DNA of 64,000 bases from Dirofilaria immitis. Its lineage: Eukaryota; Nematoda; Chromadorea; Rhabditida; Onchocercidae. Each line of letters opens with the position of its first letter. Positions within the stretch are counted from its first letter, which is position 1. The stretch covers positions 496,001 to 560,000 of the forward strand of contig JAKNDB010000079.1 of assembly GCA_024305405.1 (NCBI GenBank), given 5' to 3'. Positions 11,201-23,900 of the stretch are shown here, piece after piece. A program made the translations under genes and the position numbers. The notes beneath the pieces are model-generated. The model did not search any database. It saw only the letters and a list, made by a program, of their open reading frames with translations, and was not told the DNA's origin.

Positions 11201-14200
11201 ATTGTATTGGTAATTATGATAATAACAACAGAAATTGTTAATAGTCAAATACCATAGCAAAGTTAATACAGGGAGATAGTTGAAGTGAATTATTTGTTTT
11301 TTTTTCTTTTGTTTTTGAAAATTTAATTTGAACTTTAGATAGAAAAGTTATGCGCTTTATTTTTAATAAAACATTATTAATGCTCTGATTTTGTTTTTAT
11401 TATTTTTCTTTTATCTTTAATCTTTTGCCTTTTTCTTATGACTTAATACTTACACTTTTAATTGAAATTACTTCACTGGTGCTAGACTTTGAAAATGTTC
11501 TAGAAATAATGTTCTTAGAACCTTCTGTCCTCTTCCTTCCAAAAAATTTTATATGAAGTTACACCATATTTGTCCAATTTTTCATTTCCTTCATTGAATC
11601 ATTTGAAATGAATTCCAGTTCTTCCTCTTATAATTTTTCCAGTTTTAAGCATCTTCATGTAACACCTTTTCGTTGTGCAATTGAGAAATCAGTGTTGAGG
11701 AAAGGAAAGCAATTGGATGTTGGAATTGAGCAGCAGCTTGTTATAATACAACGGATACAGTTGAATAAACTATCGGAAAAAGCTATGCGTATTCCCACAG
11801 AAGCAGAAATTGAACGAATTTTTGTAGGTTAAAATTGAAAAAAAAGAAAAAATATATATAGTATGCAAATTTTTATGTTTTGAGAAATGATAAAATGATT
11901 TTTTTGAACTTTTTGCGAATAATAGATATTTTTAATTCTCGCATTTGAATTCCTACTCTTAAGGATTATTTATAACTATATATTAGTGGTTATGCATGTA
12001 TTATTTATTAGAATTGTATGCATTTTTAATTTGCTTTATGGAATTAAGAAAAATTTGATGAAACTTTGTTGTGTTTAATAATCTTCATAGATTTAGCAAT
12101 TGAAACTTTTCAACGGAGAAAGCGGTAGAGGAATACATGCAAATGTTATACCAGAGGAAAAGCGTACAGAATTTTTGAATTTCACAGAAGCAGTCATACA
12201 AACACCACCAGGATCATTAGCACTGGAAACGATTCTGTCATTTGTTACTTATCATGCTGAATCCATTGCAAAAGTAAGTTAAGAGTCTTTTTACTTATTT
12301 GATGTTTGAACAAAATTCATCTTCACCATAAGATATCTATTTCGCAGATGTTTTATTCTCCTAATTGTAAAATTCTATTTTAGTTATAAATGGTATTTTC
12401 ATCATATGCTTTTTAGCGGCAGATGTTTTTAATTTTTGTTTTTTCTTTCAAATAAACGCAAATAATTATTTAGAATTAGATTGTTTATTGCTTAACAATA
12501 GTTCTTATGTTACTTATTATTTAATAATAGCATAATGGTTTCAGATATCTATGGAAAATTCAATGAGATCTGACAATAATCTATGGTCCTTTCCATTGGT
12601 ATCAGTTCATTTGGTGCAAATGTTGATCGATATTCTTCATGTTGTCAGTGAGCCCGGTAATATTTTACAAATCGTTTTCATCTTTCGGGAAATGAATAAA
12701 TGGGTTATAATTGAATTATTACTATGTAAATTACGAAAAAGTAAGTGATTTATAGAAGAAGGTGATCGATTGATGATTTTATTATTCAAAAGTGATCGGC
12801 CATTTTGGATCTATTTGCAGTGCTTGTAAAACTTTTTCATCGCACTTGGCGTGAAATGCATGCAAGCGAAGAAGACATCAAAAAGGTAAACAGAAAATTT
12901 AGGCTAATTGTGAGATTTTTATATCGAAATTTTTCAAGCATCTTGGACGAAATTAATGAAATTATTGAAAATATATAGGTTGATTAGGATTTTACCAGTT
13001 TTTATGGCTGACGAAAATAAATATTTATCAGATTCGGAGATTTCAAGTCTAAGGTTTATTTAGTTAGCGAGTCCTGAATTAGGCCGGATCATTGGGATTT
13101 CGAATTTCCTTCAAAAAATACGTGATCATGACAAAATTTGACTATCATAATTCATTTTGAATGTAGATTTTTCATTGATTATCCTCCATAAATATGATTT
13201 CATAATTTTACACGTCATTGCATGTTTGGCTGATTAGAATGAAACGCATTTATTAAGGTTTTGGCAGTTGTCCGGAAGCAAATTGATGTCTGTTTGCTGG
13301 AAAACCAGATACAATTGAAAAATTAGAGGAGTTGCTAGCAGCTCATTCATATCCACATATGAAGAAAATTTGGGAGAAAGAAAGAAGTGCTAAAGAAGCA
13401 GAAGAATTGCAAAGTGATGCAGTCAAGTGAATTTTTAAAACTTGAAACTGTTTTACCTTTTTCATCATAATTGTTCTGCCATAATTAAATTCATTAATCG
13501 ATGCAGCGATCAGATTAAAATTTACTAATTTCGATTAATTTTTAGCTAAACTTTTAAGAGATTTTATTTTTCAGTCAAGTCAGGTTCAGTTTTGTAAATC
13601 TGCACAGAAATTCGGAATATTTAAGTTGTGATGAAAATGTAGCACTTCTCTATTGATTTTTCTTTTTCAGAGAGCTACAAGAATATCTTCGGCCAAGCAT
13701 TGTTGATCTTGTTTTGAAAAATCGTAAAAATGTTCTGAAAAATGGCTATAAATTTGGGAAGCTAGTAAAGAGTAAATCAATGCAAAAGGTTTTCTTTTTC
13801 TTTACTTGCCAATTCTTGCTGTTAGTTCTATGTCACTCGAACTCTTCAAGGACGAATGAATTTGGAAACTTTTTATGATATTTCGATAAAATGAAAAATG
13901 CAAGGCAAATTGGTAAAAAAAAGATCATAATCAAAGCGAAAAAAGTCAACATGAAGCAAATATAATAAAAACAACAAGAAATTAAAAAACATTGAGAAAA
14001 ATCAAAAAATTATAATAGAAGGTATAAAGTATTTATCATTAATATAATTCTCCAACTAGACTAACAGGAAGAAATTAGTTAACATTGAGCAATTTGATAT
14101 ACTAAATCAAATGTAGTTTTATTTTTAATTGACCGTAATTTGCATTGTAAATTATGAAAATAAATTTTCTTTTATAAGAAAATTTTTTGTGAGAAATGGA

Positions 14201-15119
14201 TATATGTATGTATCACTCATCATATATGAGTTTTTATTTTATTCAAGTATTAAATTATCGGAAATTAAGGAGAAATATTTATTTTGGAATGGAAAACAAA
14301 ATCGTTTGATTAACAAATATCTGTTGAGGGCAACAGTTCTGGTTTTGGAAATTAGATGTTAGTGAGAAGACGCTGGTTTATGCAGATTGCTCAGGCACAG
14401 AATGCTCATCGAATACTAATTCTACAGGAAATATAAAAAGTAAAATAAAATATGAATTGGATTTCACATAGAATTTTATGTTAATTTTTGTGAGTCATTT
14501 GTTTTTAAGATTAAATGGAACATTATTTGCAGTAGATGTAGCTGATATACAACGAGTCATTGGCGGCGGTGAAGATAGTTTTCCAATGAGCGGTACAAAG
14601 GGAAAAAGAATTCAAATATGCGTGGTATAACATTAGAAGTTGGTGATAAGCCTGACCTTTATCATTTGGTAACTTCTGATGAGGAGACGATAAATGCCTG
14701 GTGTGATGGTATTAATGCTTTGATTGGTAATTCATTTATTTATTTTTTTCTGAGATGTTGTTTTATTTCTTTTTGTTCAAATTCAGATGTCCCAAGCTTT
14801 CGCTGATATTTGATTTAAATAGTATATCATTTCAAAATAATGACTGTTTTGATAAAAAAGTAATATTAATTCTATTGCTTCTAGTACTGAAGTTTGAATT
14901 TTCGTTCCCTCTATCGAATATATTTTAATTGCAGGTGTCGATAAATTATCAGTTCAAGCTCAACGACAGGTGGATCGCTTCTTGAATATTGAACTAAAAA
15001 TGCGCTTGCTTGAATTGGATCATATTCCAAATTCAATTGAAATACCACCACTACCAACAAATTTTGATTGGATTCCAAAAGACATTGCTGATACTAAGAT
15101 TTCTATAACAAAAGTATAA
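8240..15119 (+). CDS. ced-12: ELMO/CED-12 engulfment protein, 15 exons
   Basis: ELMO proteins pair with DOCK180/CED-5 to activate Rac for corpse engulfment and cell migration. Exons: 8240-8332, 9071-9175, 9369-9551, 9926-10119, 10373-10570, 11003-11159, 11650-11823, 12097-12273, 12545-12656, 12756-12885, 13258-13426, 13671-13788, 14337-14439, 14533-14726, 14935-15119. About 764 aa after correction, against 727 in human ELMO1. Visible in order: N-terminal Ras-binding-like region (exons 2-3), armadillo-type region (ALVELIALCGDISFATQFM), ELMO domain (QTPPGSLALETILSFV; KLFHRTWREM), PH domain (FWFWKLDVSEKTLVYADC to INAWCDGINALI) and a C-terminal proline motif (IPPLPTNFDWIP) of the DOCK SH3-binding kind. 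Intron 2 uses a GC donor. Three places need one extra base: near 12821, 13291 and 14602. The donor at 10120 (GTTCTT) was chosen on phase. The start is the first in-frame ATG after a candidate acceptor at 8222; the first 60 residues match the family poorly. Confidence 0.92.
9176..9368 (+). other. GC-AG intron in the ELMO gene
   Basis: Exon 2 ends GATAAACAA and is followed by GCAAGT, the standard GC-donor consensus. The intron closes with CTTTTCAG. This joins VTFDKQ to NEVLTDL in phase and gives the best fit to the ELMO N-terminus. The competing GT donor at 9158 would delete six residues. Confidence 0.7.
9959..9990 (+). other. Perfect 14-bp hairpin inside ELMO exon 4
   Basis: CGTAATTCTTCAGT is followed by the loop TCAT and then by the exact reverse complement. 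It lies wholly in coding sequence and specifies RNSSVHTEELR. Confidence 0.9.
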
Positions 15120-16082
15120 TTTTTAAATCGAAAAATTGTTTTGAAAGATCATCAATACTTCACATCTTTGTAAATATCATTCACTTGGTGATTCCATCTT
15201 GAAATATGTTTCCAAGCTGAACACCTGTTTTGTGATTTGCAAAGCATTCAAGTTTTGATTGTTAATTTGCAAGTTTTTTTGCATTTCGAATTCATACTGC
15301 CAGTCCTAATTAATTAAATATTTAATGATCGTGGAAGAATTAATTAAAAATGATTTCATTATTCATTACATAATCTTATTTCTGATGATTATTAGTAAAT
15401 GACACTCCATCATCAAACATTCATTTTACTATATTCAGTTCTAAACAATTCCGTGAATTTCTCATTTTTAATTCAAATTCTCTGAAACCAAATTGTTTCG
15501 GAATACAATTATTTTATCATTTATTAATCACTTGAAATTTATTTATCTAATTTATTTAATCATCCAATCTAGGTTGGACTTAAACGAAAAATATCTTTTT
15601 GTTTTAAGGTATGCCCAATATCATTCGCAGCATTTAAAAGATGTTAAATTAAATAAACGATTAACAATAAATGATTGATAGTATCATAGCATCAATCCCG
15701 TGGCATACGTATCTGTTCCACCTTATTTCCATTAAATGAAGGAATCGATTAGATTTGTCATCCTAATACATCATACTATCTATTTATAGTTAGACGATTT
15801 AATAATTTTTTATTTTTATTATTAAGATATGAAAATTGTTAATCAAGTCGTTTTTGTCTTATCACCGAAATTTCATCATTAAATTGAATTGTCAATCGAT
15901 AGGATTGGTTATTTATTATTTAAGCACTTGGCTTCTTCTTATTAACATTCAAAGTTTTCGGTGCAAGAAATTCACAAGACTTCGAAACTTTATAAAATTT
16001 TATGAAATCTTTTGTCCGATAAGTTATGTAATTGGTGTGGCTACGTCACTTCACGCTTTATCATAGCAATAGCGATAGTAAC

Positions 16083-16285
<203 letters not shown>

Positions 16286-16966
16286 AATAGTGGTAATAAT
16301 CCAAGTTTAATAAAGAACAAAAAATGAGGGAAAAAGCACAAAGCATTTCGAGATAAAAAGCATATAAAGCAAGAAAAGAAAAAAGATTAAAAAGGTAGCT
16401 GAAATGAAACAAAAATTTCATTAGAAAAATTTTCGAAACAAACAAGCAAATAATTTTCAAGCGAATGCATATTTTAATTAAATGACTGCATACTGTGCTG
16501 CCGTTTTTTTTCCGGCAAATACAGTACGCTAAAACCAGAGTTGAGGGAAAATTCACCACGTATTTATATGCGTATAGGTGAAAGGCGGTGAAACATATTT
16601 AACTTACAGTGATGGGACTGGTTACAGTAATCGGAAAAATAGTTGGAGATGGTACTCGTGTGTACTATACGGTTCAATTATTCGAATTAATAATAATTTA
16701 TCCAAATAGCATTTGAGCATGGGAATGTATATAAAAACTTCTTAAATTTCTTACTTTTATTTAAAAGGAATAATATTTGGAATTATTACAAAATTTTATT
16801 TTTGAACCAAGCCATCTATGGGATTAAATTGCATTTAGAATATTACGAAATTAACTAGCGTAGTATTTTACCTTATCACTTCTTCCTATTGTTTTTTATC
16901 ATTAGACTATCATGAATTTTTCAGAATTCAATTTTCAAAATAAATTTCGATCTACTCTCATTTCTC

Positions 16967-17090
16967 TCAGGATTAGAACTTTCCTAACTTTATCATGTTT
17001 GCACATTCTATCACACGTTATCGCAAATTCAATTTTTAAAATTCCCATTTTTCAGGATTAGAACTTTTCCCAACTTTACCATATTTGAAT
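16967..17090. repeat. Spaced direct repeat, about 40 bp
   Basis: TCAGGATTAGAACTTT followed by CTAACTTTATCATGTTTG at 16967 recurs at 17052 with four changes and one extra base. Confidence 0.7.
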
Positions 17091-17291
17091 ATAAAATTAA
17101 AAAAGTACCGCCACAAGAAAAACGGAAAAATTTTTATGTACATGACTATAGCAAATGATTTGTCGTCCACAAATTACAAAAACACTGGAAAATTTGCATA
17201 ATAATTTTCGTTTGCCAGAAAAATGAATTTTTAAGGATTATATTTTTAAGGATCAAAAGCCATTTTCGGATGAACAAATTTTTTGATCGAG

Positions 17292-17430
17292 AAAAAAGGA
17301 AATAGCTTTTTTGAAATTAAATCTAATAAAATATAAGGTATCATGCTTAATAATACTGTAACAATTCTCTTAATTTAAATGATCATTTACCAAAATTGTT
17401 ATTGAAGAAAAAACGGCTATTTCCTTTTTC
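17292..17430. repeat. Inverted repeat with 15-bp arms
   Basis: AAAAAGGAAATAGC near 17292-17306 is the reverse complement of the segment at 17416-17430. The arms are about 110 bp apart and lie in the ELMO-Frizzled spacer. Confidence 0.6.
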
Positions 17431-17921
17431 TTATAATTTCTTACAAATTTTATAAGCATTTAAAAGGAGTACCACATCAATATTTAAATTGAAATCTAAA
17501 CTGAAAAATTTCATATTCAATTAATTTGGAAATAAATACGAATTCAAATTAAGTTTCAAATTGAATTAGTTTTAAGATAAAATTTCTAATTTTTTTTCAT
17601 TTCTGTTTTTTTTAGAATTGCTTTGTAAACAAAACAAACTTATTCTTTCTGTATTTCTTTTTAAATTTCAATTTATAATGAATCACATTTACTGACGATT
17701 AATGCAAAAGAATCCATTATGATGATAATAATTTTTATCATTCAATGTGGCTATTGAATGATAACTAATTGTAAAAAGATGAATATATTCTTACTGTAGC
17801 AGTTAAATTTAAATACATCGCAAATAAAATTTCTTCCTAATTATTATTCTTCATGCGAAATTATTTGACAAAAAGTGATAAAAAATAAATTTGATAGTAA
17901 ACCTTTCAAATTATTGTCATA

Positions 17922-17927
17922 TTTATT
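17922..17927 (-). terminator. Candidate poly(A) signal for the Frizzled gene
   Basis: AATAAA on the minus strand, 29 bases past the stop codon. The position is plausible, but the hexamer is frequent by chance here. Confidence 0.3.
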
Positions 17928-17956
17928 TGCATTATTATATTACTTTAATTTAGTAA

Positions 17957-20900
17957 TTAACAAAGTGGCCTCTGTTCTGGATACCTTGATAATGAATAAG
18001 GATTACTCGTTGTTACGGTTCGGGATGGAATTGCTGGTTGAGGTATTTGTGGTGCAGCCGGTTGATAACCATGTTTATCCAAAAGCTGTAATCGATTTGC
18101 TTTAAAAATATTGAACAGAATTTGAACGAAACATCCTGCTGAAGCTAATATCCCCAGTAATGGATCAGCGAGAAGTTTTATTGCTGCTACAGTATTCCAC
18201 CCAGTTACTGTAGACGTCAGAAGATACTGTAGCGAGCTAAGCAACAGGAATGCAGCTGCCACTGGATATAAACTTCCCAGTAAACCTGCTGATGCAACGG
18301 AATGATCGGTTACTGGAGCGGAACCTGGAAAGAATTGATTAGAAAAGTTTTAATGGGATATTGGAAAACTAAATCGCTTTGCTTCCAAAATTTTAGTTTT
18401 AAAGGATACCTAAAAAGTATGTATATATTTGATATCAAAATGAAAGAATATGATAATTAGCAGGAACAGATTTATTAACAGCAGTATCAATTTGTGCAAA
18501 TATATGAAATGTTGAAAACTACATGAAATCTAACCAATTAATGCTAAGCATCCGAAGAATAACGGTACTAATGAACATAGCAAAAGTATTAATTCACGTA
18601 GCGAAACGAATATAGCTTCGATAATTCGATTTCCGCCGCCAACCAAACAGATACCCGATAACGGATCAGCTCGAATACTTTGCGCCATCAAAGCCAAAAT
18701 TACAACACCTAAGGGTATTCCCCAAGCTAGCATATGAGTTCGAAGTAACAGCGAATCCTTAAATTAAATTTCAATTTCAATTTTCACATTTTTAATTTCG
18801 AATAATATGAGCTATTTGAAATATCTCTATTATTATAATCACATATTTTGTGGCATTTTGATAAAAAAAAAGACGCTTATAGTAAAATTTCTATTCAATA
18901 TAATTTAAACAACCTATTTCTTTTATTAAATTTAGTTTTCTCATTTTTCAATTTCGAATAATATGTAAACTATTAAAGTATCTCAGATTGAAATTGCAAA
19001 ATATTTCATGCCATTATGAAAAAATAAAAACCACTTTATTATAAAAATTTCTATTTTAACACCCAATTCAAATAATATATTTATTCATTAAAAAAAAGAA
19101 ATTCATAAACTAATCGATCATATTTTATTTTTATTTAAAAGAATATGTCGTATGATATTTACGAAACAAAAGGAAATGCGAAAGAATAATAAAGAAAATG
19201 CTGCATAAAAATAACAAAAGAAAATATAACTTTTGGTTGTTTTTATTTAGAATAATAGAAAAGAAAAAGGAAAGAAGAAAAAAAAACAAAAGTATTATTA
19301 AATCAATTAAATTATCAATTTATTTTTGATAAATTCTTTTTTTATGATAGCAAAAGAAATTGTCCTTTGTAAATATAAAACAAACAAATATTTCGGAAAT
19401 AAAATATATATATGTGTAAGAAAAAGAAGCTTATAATTTTTAGTTGTCCTTTTTTCAATGGATTAATTTTGTTGCCTTCTTTTCTTTAAATTCATTAAAA
19501 TTAAAAATGATAATTTGTTGGCAAAGTATGAATTAAAACGATAATAATTTGGGTAACATTATCAATTATCATAACATGAAAAGAATAGTAAAAATTATGA
19601 GTAATTTAAAGATAAATTTTTGATTTATAATTTAAATGAAATGAATAATAAGTTCATTATCGATAATATTCGAATTGATATATTTTATCACAACATAAGA
19701 GAGAAAAACGAAAACTACGAAGTGCCAAAATATGGCTATTATCTCGAAATTAGAAAAATACGGTCCGATATTGCTATTTCGTGAAATTTCAGTAGCAAAA
19801 AGAAAAGAATTTTACGAGAAAAAGATACTAAAAGATAATGGTTATGATAGTCGGAGAGATAATTTAGATCAGTGATACCTTAATAAAAGTATTCGTTTAA
19901 CCAGCATTTTTAAATCCATAATTATTCAATTCAGTCTCACAAATAGTGGTAATAGTTAAAGAGCCAAGTTAGTGAAGAAATAAAACTGTCAAGGAATCAA
20001 GTTAAAAATTTCATCAATAATTCATATTAAGGAATTCAGTTAATAATTTCTATATTAATTAGGAAGCCCAGTTAAAATTTCGTTGTTATTATTATTATTA
20101 TAAATAATCAGTTAACAAGTAACTGAATAATAATAGATTTGAATGATTATTAAAAAGTTCCTGAAATAAGTAAGTATTAAAAAAAAAAATGAATACTGAA
20201 TTCTGCTGATGTCGTTGAGTATATTTGTTCCATGTGCAACACAATACAAACCACCATAATCGACCGGTTGTTCCAAAATAGTACAAAATGATAGCAACAA
20301 TTGTACACGGAATATGTTGAACACCGGTAACGACAAAAATAAGCTTTGAATTATATTCGATACAGGAAATCTGAAATAACTTTTAATTATTTGTAATACG
20401 GTATTTAAAACAATTTATATTATTGATTCGTTTAATATGATTCCGATTTATGAGCAAAAATAGTTTTATTATCTAGGTTTATTTTAATTCATCCGGCAAA
20501 ATAATTATTATTCATCTAGATTTATTTTGATTAATCTGAGAAAATAATTTCCATTCATCTAGATTTGTTTCAATTCATTCGAAAAAATAGTTTCATTTAT
20601 TTAAGTTCATTTCAATTTACCCAGATAACTTCAACCACTGTTTACTTCGACTCATTGGAAAAAACAGTTCATTCATTCATGATAAGAATATTTTATCATA
20701 TCCAAATCAATCATTGCTCAATATATATGAGACTATTTTTATTCATATTCATCCCTGCTTAAAATTTTATTTTCTCAATAAATAAATTTTAATTTTGGAA
20801 AATTTTAATAGTATACCTGGTCTCTATAAAGTAAGGAAAAGAGATATACAATGGCAGAGATAGAAAATGATAAGGAACAGAATAGTAGTGATAATTCTGA

Positions 20901-23900
20901 TAAACCAACTAAGCAATGTTTCCGCGTGCAAAATGTTAGCAAGCAAACTGCTGTTAGTGCAGTACAAAGTAATGACATAACAAATAAAGCTGCACTTGCT
21001 GCTTCACGATCATCCTGCAAAATATATTAATTAATTGAAAATTATTTATCATAAGAAGTTTATTAATGAATATTGGAAATGTTCAAATAAAAAACAATTA
21101 AAATTCATTATCTTATGATAAGATAATTAAGAAATTAGTGCTGACAAAATTTTTATTTTCTCCGTTAAAAATATATTTAATCTCAATAATCCATTAGTGA
21201 ATATTGGAAATGAATAAACAAAACCTTAGTATAGCCATTATTTGAATGACATAGAGGTACACAATTTCCAGTTCGATTCATATAAATTGTACTTGGTTGT
21301 TGCATACAACGATTTGATGTAATCATATTTCTTGTAAAATCTGACTCAAATTCTTCAGCTATCAACGGGCCGTCTTCTTCAGAAGCCGGTCCTTTCATGC
21401 ACATAGCATCATGATTATTTTCTAAAGAATTTCTTTCAATTAACTATTATAGATTTAATAATGATAGTATTAACTGGCTATTTCAAATTTAATATTGATT
21501 AGCAGCTATCTTGAATTTCATATTAATTAAATGACTTAAATTTGGTACTAATTATCTATTTTAGATTTGATATTAGTCCACTACTTTAGATTTAGCATAT
21601 TCTTATTATATACAAATATATTTTCATTCAATTATTTTTATTTTATGTATTACATTTGCTTCTAAATGAAGGACTCTATTGTTATGCATCATTTTTCAAT
21701 TTAGATACAATAGGTAATAATTATGCAAGTGTAAGTTAATGGAAGGTTAAAGGTTATCTACCTTGGATTTGATACTTTCTCATTTAAGATATTTTTGCTT
21801 AACTTTTTATATATGTTTCTGGATGAAAAACTTTTATTTTTATCCATGATCTTGCTATTTAAATATGATTCTCATATATATATGAAGAATTATGATTACT
21901 ATAAATGAATAGGCATTCATTGTTGTCTTCTGAACTTTCACCTTTTTCTTTAAAAATTATTGTTAAAAGATTTAAAAAATGAATTATTAAAAACAAACTA
22001 TAAAATCTAGACCACTAACCAAGAGGAAATTTAGAACAATTCATTGAAACTGGCCAAGGAAAGCCAAATTCTTTCAACAACGGTTCACATTTCATTTGTA
22101 CCCGTTCACATAAAGGTCGACATGGTCCAATTGCAATTGGCACCTAAAATTCGAGACTGATACTTTCAAAAATGTCATCTTACAAAATGCATTCTGAATT
22201 GAATTATGTCAATTAACCTTTAATCCAATTAAAATCAGAATACATAGACGAAAATTTATTCGTTCGTTTTTAGAATCAAATCTAAATCTTTTTTTTTTTT
22301 CAATTTTACTACAATCTTCATTATCTATATTTTGCTGCAAAGATCGAATCGATCTTCGAAAATATAATTTCTATCATCAAGGTCAAAAGGTCAACATCAG
22401 ATGTTGTTTGCATCAATCAAAAATGATTCTTTTTAGCAGATTTAATCCGAAATAAATGCATTCATGATTTATAACACTGATATTATTTGGTTATAAATTG
22501 TAAAAGGTTGTAAATCTCCCTTAATCAGAACGAAAATGATTGATTCTCAAGTTACTTAAATATGAACTATTCTATTAACATCAAAATTGATTTTACCAAA
22601 GGTCAAAGGGCATTGCTTGTTGAAGCGGTAGCTAACGCACGAGGGGAGCATATGATAATTGGCATTTGAGATAATACGATTAGAGTATTATCGACAACTT
22701 GACCTTTGACATTAGTTGACATTTAAGATAATATATTACCTTTAAAATATTATCATAATTTAATGTTTTTTCAATTATCTTAAAATATAATGAAAGTGCA
22801 AAGTGGTAGCATATGACAAAGGTCAAAGATCAACAATTTTCGTGTTCAAATAACAAACTTTAATTTCAAGTCATACCTTATCAGTACACATTGGAAAGTA
22901 GATAGAGCAGAGGAAAAATTTTAGCCGTGATGAACATCGAATCTTAATTAGCGGATCAAACGTGCTGAAACCGTTCGCTGCATCATTTTCACTCTCATCA
23001 CCGATCAAATTTGGAAATCTGTAAACATTAGAAATTCCATTTTGAATTTCATTTCTTTTCATTAGTTAATCAATTTATTCATTTCGTATTTGATTTCTTT
23101 CAAGAATAAATTCAAACTAATTTATATCAAATTGCTTATTTATTTATTATCAATTTTAAATTAATCGTATATTTTCGTTTGCTCAAATTAAAATTGATTT
23201 TATATTGTTATTATTATTATTAACATATTATTGTTTGCATTTGTTTGTCTATTAATTTATTTCATCTTATTATTAATTATAAATAATTTAATCTTACAAT
23301 TTATTTGCTTGAATTAAAATTATTATTATTATTATTGTTTGTATTTATTTGAATAATAATGAAATTATTAGTAGTATGATTAATCATTTTTAATTTCTTT
23401 TTTTTTAAACAAACAATTAAATAATTAAATTATTTTCCCAATTTTAATTATTTGTCAATTATTATTTTTGTTTTTATTTGTTTATTAAATTAATGATAAA
23501 TAGATTAGTTGATAACATTTTTGATAATATCTTTTTCTTTTCTTTACAATAAATAAATAAATATTTCTAACAAATTCAAATTATTTTCAATTCTAATCAT
23601 TCAGTTGATCGCTTTTTTTATTTGTTTATCAAATTTAGTAGTAAATAAGTAGGATGTTTGTAAATAATAGTTGTAATAATATCCATCCCTTCCTTATCTC
23701 TTTCCAATAAATAAATATTTGGAAGAGATTTTGGTCATTTGGGATTGTCGAGACGTGAGGTTTATCGACATCACGGATGATCGATTGTGACAATTTGTAA
23801 GGAATAAAATGGCCTTCGTCCATCTTATCGTCTTTCTTTTCCTTTACCGATATCATTTATCAAAAATCCTCAAATAAATTGTACAACCCGAAATAATATA

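Noticed and set aside
2011..15119. Sestrin and ELMO as a nematode operon
   Set aside because: The gap is 2.3 kb and filled with repeats, far wider than usual operon spacing.
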